Shown here piece by piece: positions 50,750-60,283 of a stretch of DNA of 64,000 nt. Origin of the DNA: Gilvimarinus chinensis DSM 19667 (lineage in GTDB: Bacteria > Pseudomonadota > Gammaproteobacteria > Pseudomonadales > Cellvibrionaceae); contig NZ_KB898706.1 in the NCBI RefSeq assembly GCF_000377745.1, positions 1 through 64,000 on the forward strand, in the 5' to 3' direction. The position numbers were made by a program, and so were the translations under genes. Each line of letters opens with the position of its first letter. Position 1 is the first letter of the stretch. The notes under the pieces were generated by a model, which was not told the DNA's origin, did no database searches, and was given only the letters and a program-made list of their open reading frames with translations.

Positions 50750-51596
50750 CGATATTTACAATCTTTTGAATAAATACATATCCTAAAGTCTCTAATACGA
50801 CAACGATAGCGATTACCACCCAGCCATACCAGACTTCCCACAGTAGAGACATTTGTTCGGGTTCCATTTGATATAACACAATTCCCAGCAAAATCGGCAA
50901 ACCTGTCATCACGTACCCTTGTGCTCGTCCTTGTGAGGTGAGAGCATCAATTTTACCTTCCATCTCTAATTTCTTACGCAAGGTGTCGGCCATTCGCTCG
51001 ATTGTGTCAGCAAGATTTCCACCGATTTCGCGCGAAATTTTAATGCCTGAAATGACCAAGTTTAAATCAATTAATGGAATTCGCTCGTAAAGATTATCTA
51101 GCGCAACATCAAAATCCACACCAACACGTACTTCGCGCATGAAAAGATCAAACTCTTGCCGAACTGGCCCGCTCATTTCACAGATTACCGACTCCATAGA
51201 CTGGTTTAAGCTAGACCCTGACTTCATGGCTGTCGATGTTGCCTGTAGCATGTCGGGTAGATCAGCCAAAAACTGTTTTTGCCGTTTCCTCTTCATAAGT
51301 CTAAAAATAAAGGGGGGCGAAACGGATAATGCGACGCTAATAACAAGTGCTATAACCCAGCTCCCCATGATTAAAAAAACTAAAAAAAACGCCGCAAAGA
51401 GGATGGCTAAATTAATGATGAAAAGTTTTTCTGGTTCAACAAACAAAAATAAGTCAGATAGTTTTACTTTTGCATCTTCTGTAAATCTTGATCGGTATAA
51501 GACCGCTGCACGCGAAAACATAACCGACACAATCCATGCAAGAACCGCCGCTGACACGGAAAAGCAGGAGGCAACTAGCAAGATCTCCAGATTCAT
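50742..51596 (-). CDS. tadB: TadB, type II/IV secretion F-family inner-membrane protein
   Basis: A 284-residue platform protein. TM segments lie at about residues 5-25, 55-90 and 225-280. The GspF-type domain reads LPDMLQATSTAMKSGSSLNQSMESV and VISGIKISREIGGNLADTIERMADTLR. It pairs with TadC and with the TadA ATPase encoded three bases upstream. Confidence 0.92.
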   Translation of the reverse strand: MNLEILLVASCFSVSAAVLAWIVSVMFSRAAVLYRSRFTEDAKVKLSDLFLFVEPEKLFIINLAILFAAFFLVFLIMGSWVIALVISVALSVSPPFIFRLMKRKRQKQFLADLPDMLQATSTAMKSGSSLNQSMESVICEMSGPVRQEFDLFMREVRVGVDFDVALDNLYERIPLIDLNLVISGIKISREIGGNLADTIERMADTLRKKLEMEGKIDALTSQGRAQGYVMTGLPILLGIVLYQMEPEQMSLLWEVWYGWVVIAIVVVLETLGYVFIQKIVNIDV

Positions 51597-51599
51597 AAC

Positions 51600-53264
51600 T
51601 TATGAAAGCTCCCGACCTTCGGCAAAAATTTCTCGGTCAACATCCATGCCTCGTTTTGCCAAATCTTCGTAGAATTGAGGAACAATGCCGGTGGTAATAA
51701 ACTTTCCCTTAACCTTGCCTTCGTTATCAAACCCTGTTTGCTGAAACCGGAATATTTCGCCAAGCTGAATACGATTACCCTCTACGCCGGAAACCTCACA
51801 AATGCTGATGACCTTGCGAGTGCCGCAGGCAAAGCGCGTTTGCTGAACAATGATGTTAACAGCCGAGGATATCTGCTCACGAATGGCCAGCACAGGCAAG
51901 TCCATCCCTGCCATCATCACCATTACCTCTAACCTTGAGATACAATCCCGAGGGCTATTGGCGTGAGCGGTGGTCAATGAGCCGTCGTGACCTGTGTTCA
52001 TAGCTTGGAGCATATCCAAGGTTTCACCCCCGCGGCACTCGCCTACAACAATTCGGTCCGGGCGCATCCGCAAGCAGTTTTTGACGAGCTCCCGAATAGG
52101 GACAGCGCCTTTACCTTCTTGGTTGGCGGGTCTTGCTTCTAGCGAAATCAGGTTGTCTTGGTATAGTTTTAGCTCGGCGGCATCCTCTACCGTAATGATA
52201 CGTTCGGCCTCTGGAATAAAGTTCGACAACACGTTCAAAAGCGTCGTTTTACCAGAACCGGTACCACCAGAAATAATAATGTTTTGTTTATGAACAACAG
52301 CCATCTCTAAAAACTTGACCATTTCGTCATTAAAGGTACCGAACTTGACGAGATCGTTCGCCCATAGACGATCCTTCATAAACTTACGAATCGTAATGCA
52401 GGGCCCCTTTAACGCAATAGGCGGGATTACAGCATTTACCCTGGAGCCATCCTTTAAGCGTGCATCTACAGCGGGTGAGCTCTCATCTATGCGCCGTCCT
52501 AATGGGGTAACAATTCGCTCAATTGCCGATAGAACCGCGCGATCATCTGTAAAACTAACAGATGATCTATAGGTTCTGCCTTTCTTCTCATAAAATATTT
52601 CATCCGCAGCGTTGACCATGATCTCACTAACATCGTCCATTGCTAACAACGACTCTAACGGACCTAGGCCGACAGCCTCATTTAAAACTTGATTACACAG
52701 GTCAGATCGATCGATAAACTCTGGAATATCGTCAAACTGCAAGATGATTTTCTGAATCAAGTCTTCGGTAAATACACGTAGCTGCTCATCTGTCATGCTG
52801 TTAACGTCAACACGGCGCAGGTCCATTTGCTTGAGAAGCTCTTTATGAACTTTAATTCTAAACTCTTTCAATGGCCCCTCAGCGGGGAAGTCATTCTTCG
52901 CTGAGTTACGCTCAGGGCCGGTACGCGACTCTATTGAGACTTCGCTCGTGTCCGGCTTTTTCTTAGGCTCCATGGCGCCTTTAACTCTAACAATGTAGGA
53001 GTTTATCTCGATTGAGTCCGAGTCTTTCAATGGGCCATAGTCATCTATGGTCTGGCCATTAACCTTAGTGCCACTTTTTGTTCCTAGGTCCTTTACAAAT
53101 ACGCCCGTCTCGGTCGAGCGAAGCTCTGCGTGACGCTTACCCACCATCCAGCCATGTAGCTTAATAAGGCAGTCGTCATCTTTTCCTAGATAGCAAATGG
53201 AGTCGTGACATGCGACATCGGCGACTTTTGTTCCTTTCTGAGTTCTAACATTAATATGAAGCAC
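51600..53264 (-). CDS. tadA: CpaF/TadA pilus ATPase with N-terminal FHA domain
   Basis: A 554-residue protein. Residues about 20-90 are an FHA domain (DCLIKLHGWMVGKRHAELRS and TKSGTKVNGQTID), which normally binds phosphothreonine. Residues about 130-540 form the CpaF/TadA ATPase: GGTGSGKTTLLNVLSNF (Walker A), ERIITVEDAAELKLY, then the Walker B and Asp/His boxes in VVGECRGGETLDMLQAMNTGHDGSLTTAHAN. The FHA addition is absent from classical Tad ATPases. It powers assembly of Flp pili with TadB and TadC. It is encoded between cpaC and tadB. Confidence 0.94.
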   Translation of the reverse strand: MLHINVRTQKGTKVADVACHDSICYLGKDDDCLIKLHGWMVGKRHAELRSTETGVFVKDLGTKSGTKVNGQTIDDYGPLKDSDSIEINSYIVRVKGAMEPKKKPDTSEVSIESRTGPERNSAKNDFPAEGPLKEFRIKVHKELLKQMDLRRVDVNSMTDEQLRVFTEDLIQKIILQFDDIPEFIDRSDLCNQVLNEAVGLGPLESLLAMDDVSEIMVNAADEIFYEKKGRTYRSSVSFTDDRAVLSAIERIVTPLGRRIDESSPAVDARLKDGSRVNAVIPPIALKGPCITIRKFMKDRLWANDLVKFGTFNDEMVKFLEMAVVHKQNIIISGGTGSGKTTLLNVLSNFIPEAERIITVEDAAELKLYQDNLISLEARPANQEGKGAVPIRELVKNCLRMRPDRIVVGECRGGETLDMLQAMNTGHDGSLTTAHANSPRDCISRLEVMVMMAGMDLPVLAIREQISSAVNIIVQQTRFACGTRKVISICEVSGVEGNRIQLGEIFRFQQTGFDNEGKVKGKFITTGIVPQFYEDLAKRGMDVDREIFAEGRELS

Positions 53265-53273
53265 GCTGCAGCC

Positions 53274-54593
53274 TTAATCTAAAAGTTGATCGGTAATGGA
53301 GTTTTCGTTACGCAGCTGTGTCATTTCAGTTATATTTTTTTGTAAGTTTTCGGGGATTTCTTTCAAAGCGCCATGTATGGTCGGGGTTACGAGAATTACA
53401 AGCTCGCTGCGGCCCTCAATAAAACTACGCGACTTGAAAAGCTCTCCGATAATAGGTATATCTCCTAACAGTGGAACTTTATCGTATGTTTTACTATCCT
53501 CAGACTTTAAGAGTCCAGATATAACCATTGTTTCACCGTCCCTCAGGTTCACCACAGACTCCGTGTTTCGGGTTAAAATTCCGGGAATGCCGTTAACAGA
53601 ATTAGAGAAATCAATAGAGCTCATCTCCGCTCTTACCCGTGAGATAATATTTCCGTCATCATCAGCGATTGGCTCAATATCCAGCTGGATACCGTAATCT
53701 TGCATTTCGACCACAGGCTGGCCAAATTCATTAAGGACAGCAATAGGAAACTCGCCGCCAGACTGAAAAGTTGCGATCTCACCACTTCGAGTACTCAATG
53801 AAGGCTCAGCCAGTATCCTAGCGTAACCATCCTCCTCTAAAAGCTGCACCATGGAAGTGATACCGGTTAGCAAACCGGCATAAGGGTAAGACGCTGTAGA
53901 GTTTAGGCTGATTGGCGATGGATTCCCTTCAAACAGTGAGAGTAAAGGATTCCCCTCATCCCCATAAACATATGCGCCATTGGTAACAAAGTTTTGAACA
54001 TAGCCTATACTTGGGCCGGCGATAGAGTCTTGCCAGTTTATTCCGATTTGTTTGGTAAAATTTTTATTAACCTCGAGTACTTGAACTTTCATTTGGATCA
54101 TTTTTTTAAAAGCAATCTTTTCGGGGCGTACAAAAGAAATTAAATTATCAAAGTTAAGATTGCCCGCCTGCATTTCAAAAAGATCCAAATCTTCTATCGG
54201 CACATTACCTTCAGCTATGATATATCCACCTTCATAACGGAAAGTTACGCCCGAAAAGCTTCTAAAAATTGACCGAACGCGATCAATCTCATCCTTGATG
54301 TCACTGCCAAGAATATTCACTACATAACTGTTTTTTCTCTCGCCACGGGTCCATACATACAGCTCGGTTTTTCCGGCTTGCTTGGGGACTAAAATCACTT
54401 CACCGTTATCTAGCACGCTCGTACCTAAGATAGTGTCGTTGCCTACCGCTATGCGTACGACTTCGCCTACTTCAATGGTGGTAATCGAACCCACATAAGC
54501 TTCAATTGCCTGATTGTTGGATTTTGCGTGTGCCGCAATAGACATAACTATAGTTGCGGCAGCTATCCATACCGCACATTTCCACTTGCGCAT
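53274..54593 (-). CDS. cpaC: CpaC/RcpA secretin
   Basis: A 439-residue outer-membrane secretin. MRKWKCAVWIAAATIVMSIA is the signal peptide; the start at 54593 is preferred because the longer frame overlaps cpaB. An N0/BON-like N-domain precedes the secretin core, with IQMKVQVLEVNKNFTKQIGINW and the C-terminal block ESVVNLRDGETMVISGLLKSED, then PLLGDIPIIGELFKSRSF. The pilus fibre leaves through this ring. It starts one base after cpaB stops. Confidence 0.93.
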   Translation of the reverse strand: MRKWKCAVWIAAATIVMSIAAHAKSNNQAIEAYVGSITTIEVGEVVRIAVGNDTILGTSVLDNGEVILVPKQAGKTELYVWTRGERKNSYVVNILGSDIKDEIDRVRSIFRSFSGVTFRYEGGYIIAEGNVPIEDLDLFEMQAGNLNFDNLISFVRPEKIAFKKMIQMKVQVLEVNKNFTKQIGINWQDSIAGPSIGYVQNFVTNGAYVYGDEGNPLLSLFEGNPSPISLNSTASYPYAGLLTGITSMVQLLEEDGYARILAEPSLSTRSGEIATFQSGGEFPIAVLNEFGQPVVEMQDYGIQLDIEPIADDDGNIISRVRAEMSSIDFSNSVNGIPGILTRNTESVVNLRDGETMVISGLLKSEDSKTYDKVPLLGDIPIIGELFKSRSFIEGRSELVILVTPTIHGALKEIPENLQKNITEMTQLRNENSITDQLLD

Positions 54594-54594
54594 A

Positions 54595-55566
54595 CTAGTC
54601 CCCGGCCTGCATTGCAACGCTTTCGCTTACAGTATCTTGATTTTTTGTTTCATTGTTTATCGGCATGCTCAACCTAAGCGATTTTCGGTTCCGATTTAGA
54701 GCTTGAACGGAGATTTTCTTACCTTTTATCACACCGTCCTTAGACATACTTCCCCCAAGAAATTGGTATTCGCCCGACGATGCCTGACTGTCAATATAAT
54801 CATCCATTGCGACCGAGTCGCTTAAGCGGCTTGCAATGTCCTCCGGGTTTCGTAGAAATATCGTCATCTCGCCCTTCTCTCGGGCTAGGGTTAGAAGTCC
54901 AGCATTTTTGTAAGTTACCGCTACTGTTACTGTGCCATAATCCAGAACCGCACTATTATTATCATGACGAAAGAACTCATCATTACGACTTACTAGCGAT
55001 ATTGCGTCGACAGATAAAACTCTTACTTTATCCAATAGCGGAATTAATAATTGATTATCCATTTCACTGCCATCTGTATCCGTTTTTTCGGTAATCAAAG
55101 ATATATCAATGTAGTCGCCTGGAAGAACCATGCCAGACACCGCATTGATGTTATCAACTTCAAAACTAATGGCTCGCTCGCCTTCTTCTAGTAACTCCGA
55201 GAATCTACTAACGCTGTCGTCTCCCAAGTAGTGTGATAGCAAAGGTTCACCGGCCGCCATAGGAAAATTAAGCACCTTACCGTCAACCAACGAAAAACGG
55301 TCTGGTGTAATTGCCGCTGGCGATAGAAATTCAGACGAAACCTCAGCCACCGCCATATTAGCGGGCCCCAGAACATCGCCTGCACGAAGTGGTGCTGATG
55401 CTACGACTACTTTTACACTGCTACCAATCTGACTTTGAATTTGCGAGCGAAGAGTAGTCTCCTTATTTTGTAGATATCGAGTGGATAACCAAAATGCCAA
55501 TATCGCTATTACGACGGCTACAATCAACAAACCCCAGCTTTTCTTGGTCCCTGTTACTTTTGCCAC
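54595..55566 (-). CDS. cpaB: CpaB/RcpC pilus assembly protein
   Basis: A 323-residue protein with one N-terminal membrane helix (residues about 10-28) and a SAF-type domain (VVVASAPLRAGDVLGPANMAV), followed by the RcpC domain with MAAGEPLLSHYLG and ISFEVDNINAVSGMVLPGDYIDI. It lies in the periplasm between the inner-membrane platform and the secretin. A polar C-terminal tail (residues about 285-323) is extra. It starts three bases after the stop of the small Flp-like gene. Confidence 0.92.
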   Translation of the reverse strand: MAKVTGTKKSWGLLIVAVVIAILAFWLSTRYLQNKETTLRSQIQSQIGSSVKVVVASAPLRAGDVLGPANMAVAEVSSEFLSPAAITPDRFSLVDGKVLNFPMAAGEPLLSHYLGDDSVSRFSELLEEGERAISFEVDNINAVSGMVLPGDYIDISLITEKTDTDGSEMDNQLLIPLLDKVRVLSVDAISLVSRNDEFFRHDNNSAVLDYGTVTVAVTYKNAGLLTLAREKGEMTIFLRNPEDIASRLSDSVAMDDYIDSQASSGEYQFLGGSMSKDGVIKGKKISVQALNRNRKSLRLSMPINNETKNQDTVSESVAMQAGD

Positions 55567-55569
55567 AGT

Positions 55570-55827
55570 TTAGTTCTCCTCATCGCTCGAAAAACGAGTC
55601 GATCTATTGCTGTCACTGCTCACACTGGGTAGTGTTGTCTCATCTATCTGCATATGGCTTAATGATTGCGCATACATATAACTGGCGTGATTTTTCTTGA
55701 CGGACTCTACCAACAACTCAGTCACATTTTTATCATCTTGCCCTGGCAGCGGAGCGAGCATGGCCATGGCAAAAAACACCAATCCTACAATGTACTCAGC
55801 CGCCCCAAAACCGCGTTGTTTTTTCAT
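55570..55827 (-). CDS. second Flp-like prepilin or pseudopilin
   Basis: An 85-residue protein that begins MKKQRGFGAAEYIVGLVFFAMAMLAPLPG. The basic leader, the glycine and the E at position +5 of the hydrophobic helix (FGAAEYIV) follow the pattern of class IVb prepilins, such as the Flp leader GMTEYI encoded upstream. The rest (residues 30-85) is polar and contains SVKKNHASYMYAQSLSHMQ. It may be a minor pilin. Its start overlaps the preceding gene by four bases and cpaB follows after three bases. Confidence 0.65.
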   Translation of the reverse strand: MKKQRGFGAAEYIVGLVFFAMAMLAPLPGQDDKNVTELLVESVKKNHASYMYAQSLSHMQIDETTLPSVSSDSNRSTRFSSDEEN

Positions 55828-56501
55828 TTGTACTCCGTCACTATTGCCATTACCTGTGTTAGGGCATTTTTCCCGATAATTGAAATATTAATTTTCTCGC
55901 CTGATCGAGCCAGTGCCAAACCTGCTTCTTTTTCTCTTAGCCTGTTCTCGGAGTTAATAACGCTCCACCCATCACCAACAAATTCTCGCTTATAAAAGTT
56001 AAAGTTTGTGGTCACAGATGATTTGTTCGTCAACCAAAGCATTCTGTTATTTTTTCCCATGTCATGGGTTTTCATATCGTTGACGATTTGTGTGTCTGAT
56101 AACATGGGAAACCCTTCACCATACGAGAAATCCTTCGCGCTGCGCATACTGGGGAGATTGGATATTGCTAAAAAACCTTGCAATTGCATTTGCGGCTCTT
56201 CAGGTTCATTAAATTGAACGGTATACAACAAGTCATCATCAATATGAGACAAAACTACTAGTTTATTCATGTTCGCTTTACGAAAATCCTCACCCCACGC
56301 TTCGCGATAAAACGATTCGATCTCTACAGGATTTCGTGTTGTTGAGAAACCGCTAACGGCCATTGTCATTCCGTTAAACTCCATATCCTCGGCAACGATA
56401 TGAATCTCAAAATTATCGGGGACGGGAAAACTAACATCGGCATACAGTGCCATTGGAAAAGCGGCCAATATCCCCGCTAATAACGCAGCGTAAAATTGCA
56501 T
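55824..56501 (-). CDS. exported Tad-locus protein of unknown function
   Basis: A 225-residue protein with a signal peptide (residues 1-21, ending ALYAD). The mature part starts FPVPDNFEIHIVAEDMEFNG and contains FYREAWGEDFRKANMNKL and LYTVQFNEPEEPQMQLQG; the C-terminal half repeats that arrangement (FNFYKREFVGDGWSVINSE). Two copies of a fold may therefore be present. The name of the family is not known to me. It is coupled to the Flp-like gene by a four-base overlap. Confidence 0.65.
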   Translation of the reverse strand: MQFYAALLAGILAAFPMALYADVSFPVPDNFEIHIVAEDMEFNGMTMAVSGFSTTRNPVEIESFYREAWGEDFRKANMNKLVVLSHIDDDLLYTVQFNEPEEPQMQLQGFLAISNLPSMRSAKDFSYGEGFPMLSDTQIVNDMKTHDMGKNNRMLWLTNKSSVTTNFNFYKREFVGDGWSVINSENRLREKEAGLALARSGEKINISIIGKNALTQVMAIVTEYK

Positions 56502-56555
56502 AACAATCCTTTTGTAAACATTATTTCGCGACTGGTTCCAAGAAAATCTAAAACA

Positions 56556-57458
56556 CTATTCTTGGTACGTATGCCCGTATTCTTCTAGTTGAGGTGTTAA
56601 GCGCCCCATGCAAGACCTGGGGGTCCTCAATTCGGTATCGTTATAGACCTCTCCCAATCTAGCGCAAGGCACGGCATCTGGTTCGACCCTGCCAAGCTTC
56701 AAATAAGACAGCTCTTTAATTAGCGGCATTGACTTTAGAAGTGAAAAAAAGCTTTCAAGTTTAATTTTTTTGAGAAATGTTGTTGGCACCAAGCCTTGCA
56801 CTGTAGATCGCGCATGCTCGGGCCCACCGACATTCCAGCTCTCGGTCATCAATGCATTGGTGCGTGACATTGAGAGTGTATCGGTGGGCAATTCTTCAAA
56901 CCAATCCAGGGGTTTTAACGATACACTTACATTTGATTCATACACTCCCTTTAAATTTGGGTTAAAGCCCGACGATAAGTCTAGTACCTTTCCAAAGGCG
57001 CTTTGCAGAGAGCCAAAGCCTGCCAAGCCGTGTTCTGCGGTACTTACCGAGACGTACCTAGCCGATTCACCTCCTTTATCTTCTTCAGTCTCCTTATAAA
57101 TTGGCGTTAGCTCACCATCTACACCAGTCCGAACCTTAAGTACTGGATTGAGTGGCTCTGAATTTTTATCGGGGTCGCTCTTAGTCATAATAGTGCTTCT
57201 GGAATGCGACAGAATCCTGCTCTCTATCTCTAGAGCGATCGCTTCGTCAGATTTCTCTGGCGCATTATCTACACTGCCGTCGGGAGCCGATCCAAAATAA
57301 GCAACCCTCTCCCAGACGGCATACCGCGCGGCCTGTTCAACCATTTGCCGGTTCTCTATGTACTTGTACATAACGGGCACCAGCAGAATAAGGGGCAAAA
57401 GCACAAAACCGACCACGATAACAAATTCAGCCAAAACACTTCCTTTGTGTAACTTCAC
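56556..57458 (-). CDS. TadE-like pilus protein, long form
   Basis: A 300-residue protein begun by GTG. The N-terminus KLHKGSVLAEFVIVVGFVLL has the type IVb leader (glycine, then VLAEF) and one hydrophobic helix (about residues 8-32) continued by KYIENRQMVEQAARYAVWERV, a typical TadE-family stretch. The remaining 240 residues are polar, with TLSMSRTNALMTESWNVGG near 205, and unlike the tadE product. It is probably a minor pilin that helps initiation or tip formation. Confidence 0.72.
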   Translation of the reverse strand: MKLHKGSVLAEFVIVVGFVLLPLILLVPVMYKYIENRQMVEQAARYAVWERVAYFGSAPDGSVDNAPEKSDEAIALEIESRILSHSRSTIMTKSDPDKNSEPLNPVLKVRTGVDGELTPIYKETEEDKGGESARYVSVSTAEHGLAGFGSLQSAFGKVLDLSSGFNPNLKGVYESNVSVSLKPLDWFEELPTDTLSMSRTNALMTESWNVGGPEHARSTVQGLVPTTFLKKIKLESFFSLLKSMPLIKELSYLKLGRVEPDAVPCARLGEVYNDTELRTPRSCMGRLTPQLEEYGHTYQE

Positions 57459-57493
57459 ACTTACCTCTAAGTAGTCGATTGAAGAAAGATAGA

Positions 57494-58036
57494 TTATTCT
57501 AAAAACCTTTCTTTAGGTATTGACATACAATAGTCCCAAATCACTTTCTGAGCAGAGGAAGTCTTTTCCGACGTCCCACTAGGTTCATCATATTCTTTGT
57601 AGTAACCCCACATAACGTCTACGGCTCGGTTTTTCAAAACCTTCATGGCGTCTTCATTTGACGGTTCATGCTCCCAGGCCTTAATAGCTTGCTTTGGCTT
57701 AGGTGTATATCCTTCATTTCCAAAATTTATTGAAATGCGTTTGATTAGTGCATTCTTATCTTTACCCTTCAAAACATACGCTTCATAAATCGCTTCCGCC
57801 CCCGTCCCAGCATCCAATGACATCGCCACACAGTTATCCAGTTTTAATTTGGAGGCGGGTTCTAAAGCCATGAGAGAAGGAATGTCTGGAGGTAGCGACC
57901 AATGGAATTCACCCTTATAAGGATTGATCACTGCCGGCTCATATCCATCGGATAACGCGATGTTAGAAACTAGCAAAATAGTAAAAGTAAAAAATAGAGA
58001 TATAAAAAATTTAATAATTTCTGCGCTTGTTATCAT
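57494..58036 (-). CDS. exported Tad-locus protein, paralogue of the 59699 protein
   Basis: A 180-residue protein with a signal or anchor (residues about 8-29, ending IALSDG). It has two cysteines after the signal (NCVAMSL and WDYCMS). The C-terminal block SAQKVIWDYCMSIPKE matches SVQKEVWDYCMSQGEA in the protein at 59699-60223; the N-terminal halves are divergent. The two genes flank the TadG-like gene. Family and function are unknown. Confidence 0.68.
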   Translation of the reverse strand: MITSAEIIKFFISLFFTFTILLVSNIALSDGYEPAVINPYKGEFHWSLPPDIPSLMALEPASKLKLDNCVAMSLDAGTGAEAIYEAYVLKGKDKNALIKRISINFGNEGYTPKPKQAIKAWEHEPSNEDAMKVLKNRAVDVMWGYYKEYDEPSGTSEKTSSAQKVIWDYCMSIPKERFLE

Positions 58037-58089
58037 GGTCTGATAACCCTCCAGCTAGATAACACAATACAAGATATTTCCACTAAGTT

Positions 58090-59670
58090 TCACAAGATGC
58101 CCGTAGAGGCCAAAATTGCTAAAAATGGTCTAGGCTCGGAAACAAGTCTCGTTTGCCAAAATGGGTTATATAAGTTTCCGTATTCATGAAGGCCATCATC
58201 TCGTCCCCATTCAACATTCCACGAGAATTCTCTTGCTCCATAATGCGATTCATCTGGTCTCGAAAAAAAGCTTTGTGCACTAGCGGATGAATAGAGTTTT
58301 TTGCTCGGAATGCCTCCGGCCTCTTCCACTATAAAAGTATTAGTTCGGTTATAATCATCCAAAGAGTCATCTACACTTTTCTGTGTTTTTATATGGCTCT
58401 CGCTTTTTCCCAGAAATAAGTTGAAACTTGGCATGCTGTCAGTAGCTTCATCAGTTTCAAAATCGTAAAAATTGGCTAAGCCTTTGGTTTCTTTTATGTT
58501 GTTTTTCTCGTAAATTTTCCCGCTCCCGAGCGGTGAATAGTATTGAATCATTGTTGCTGCGTTACTATTATTCCATGCCTTACCCCACCATCGGTCTCGA
58601 TCACTACTACTATAGTTAACATTCAACCAGCCATTTTTATCGTAGTTATTACGTCGATCGTGGCGGTGATCTCTATACTTAAACCTACCCGCTGAATCTA
58701 CATCTTTATTCAGTGAATGTGCTGCACCCCATCCTAAAGGAGTTTCGGATGTCCAGCTTATACCAAACCCCAAATCGAACTTCTGATAAAAGGACAAGGT
58801 ATCAGCTGCAGTCCAATTCCAGCGAATTACGGATTTACCATTATCATCTACCTCTACTGGAATGAAATCTGACCCACCGTTCTTCTCTCCCCAGAATTTG
58901 TATACTCCGGTATCAAAGCTTTTTAAAAATCGGTAGGAGCGCTCCCCGCTGAATTTATCCCTAGAATCATTCACTAGATTTGCGAATTCAGTAAACCGCT
59001 GAGTCGTCCGATTGTTACCTCCCTCCTTGTCGCGGGCAACCATGTCTCGGTCAAAGCGCTGAATATCTGCACCCCACGCTTCTAGAGCACTTTGTATATT
59101 AATAGCACTGCCTATTACACTGGAATTGACATTAGGATCATTTTTTTTCAAAACATCCTTATAGACAGAGTAAGTTGATCCTATGGTTAATAAGTGATTC
59201 ACACGCTGAAATTCACTTAATGCATAAATAATATTCTCTTGGACGGTGTCTATCATAAAGTCACCCGCCTCAAAAAAATCCACCATGGCATCAGTTGCTT
59301 TCGCTAAAATTTCTGTAGCTTTTTCAATGAAAGGGCCGACATAGGGTATAACTTGAGCAAAATCACCTAATGTTTCTAAATTCTGCGAGAATTCATTTAC
59401 TTCATTAGACCACGAGACCAAACCGATGTATTGTCCGATAACCACCTGATTTGCGATCATCGCGCGGTTGGTAATTGCGATCATATTCAGGTCACGCGTT
59501 TGAACATTGACGGTGCTGTAAACGGTATTGTCAGCGGTGTTTTGCAGGCGTATACGTTCCGATGCGACCCAGCCGACATCGTATAGCGAAAACACGGCTA
59601 AGGCGATGGCTGCGAAAAACGCAATAGTAAAGACTGTGGCGTAACCTGACTGTCTTTTTTTGTGGTTCAT
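58090..59670 (-). CDS. TadG-like pilus assembly protein
   Basis: A 526-residue protein with an N-terminal TadG-like segment: MNHKKRQSGYATVFTIAFFA (one membrane helix, about residues 10-32) followed by VASERIRLQNTADNTVYSTV, the usual RxxLQxAADAAA-type stretch, and NVQTRDLNMIAITNRAMIAN. The rest is long, polar and rich in aromatic residues (YRFLKSFDTGVYKFWG). No vWA domain motif is visible, which is unlike typical TadG. It is probably inserted in the inner membrane with the large domain outside. Confidence 0.8.
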   Translation of the reverse strand: MNHKKRQSGYATVFTIAFFAAIALAVFSLYDVGWVASERIRLQNTADNTVYSTVNVQTRDLNMIAITNRAMIANQVVIGQYIGLVSWSNEVNEFSQNLETLGDFAQVIPYVGPFIEKATEILAKATDAMVDFFEAGDFMIDTVQENIIYALSEFQRVNHLLTIGSTYSVYKDVLKKNDPNVNSSVIGSAINIQSALEAWGADIQRFDRDMVARDKEGGNNRTTQRFTEFANLVNDSRDKFSGERSYRFLKSFDTGVYKFWGEKNGGSDFIPVEVDDNGKSVIRWNWTAADTLSFYQKFDLGFGISWTSETPLGWGAAHSLNKDVDSAGRFKYRDHRHDRRNNYDKNGWLNVNYSSSDRDRWWGKAWNNSNAATMIQYYSPLGSGKIYEKNNIKETKGLANFYDFETDEATDSMPSFNLFLGKSESHIKTQKSVDDSLDDYNRTNTFIVEEAGGIPSKKLYSSASAQSFFSRPDESHYGAREFSWNVEWGRDDGLHEYGNLYNPFWQTRLVSEPRPFLAILASTGIL

Positions 59671-59698
59671 TGGGCACCGACATTTGACTAATAGTTAA

Positions 59699-60223
59699 TT
59701 AGTTCTGGTACTTTCTCAGCATTGCTTCGCCCTGTGACATACAGTAATCCCAAACCTCTTTCTGGACCGAATCTGGAAAATCGTCACCAAAGCTCTTCTT
59801 TTCATAATCTGCTTTGTACTTAAGCGCCGTGAGGGTCGTGTGCCGACGTATGTCATTGATTAAAGCTTTTCTCGCTTCGCTGGGAATATCGCTCCCCGAA
59901 ACCGAACCATTTAAATACTCACTATCGTCATAGATTATGACATCTGCGGGTTCCACGTTAGGATCTACACTAAGTATGCTATCGTCGGCTTTAATCTCAG
60001 CCACGTTAAGGTCTTGAACTCTAATAAGGTTATCTATCGCTGCCGACAAGAACTTTGCGTAACCAGCCCCATCAGAGCATTCAGCTTCCAGGCTACCATG
60101 CTGATAGCGGAGACTACCTTTCTCGGAGTTAAAGGAGTTTTTCCAAGGTTTTTCATCCGCCATAGATGCAGCAGAGGTAACGACACTTAAAACCAATAAC
60201 GAGAGTGTTACTTTTTTCATCAT
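59699..60223 (-). CDS. exported Tad-locus protein, second gene after flp
   Basis: A 174-residue protein with a signal peptide (residues 1-22, ending SMADEK). Two cysteines lie outside the signal (LEAECSDGAGY and WDYCMSQGEA). The C-terminal SVQKEVWDYCMS block recurs in the protein at 57494. The middle is acidic (DDSILSVDPNVEPADVIIYD). It is the first gene after flp, so it may be made in quantity. Function unknown; the cysteines could make a disulphide or bind a pilin. Confidence 0.68.
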   Translation of the reverse strand: MMKKVTLSLLVLSVVTSAASMADEKPWKNSFNSEKGSLRYQHGSLEAECSDGAGYAKFLSAAIDNLIRVQDLNVAEIKADDSILSVDPNVEPADVIIYDDSEYLNGSVSGSDIPSEARKALINDIRRHTTLTALKYKADYEKKSFGDDFPDSVQKEVWDYCMSQGEAMLRKYQN

Positions 60224-60243
60224 CTTTTCTCTACAGAAGTAAT

Positions 60244-60270
60244 GGGCTCGCCCGGTTTGACGTCGAGCCC
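60244..60270 (-). terminator. hairpin after flp, partial terminator or mRNA end
   Basis: GGGCTCG and CGAGCCC form a seven-base stem with a 13-base loop, 13 bases after the flp stop. The lack of a T run suggests read-through at lower level, so flp would exceed the other Tad products. Confidence 0.6.
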
Positions 60271-60283
60271 TTGAACTATATGC

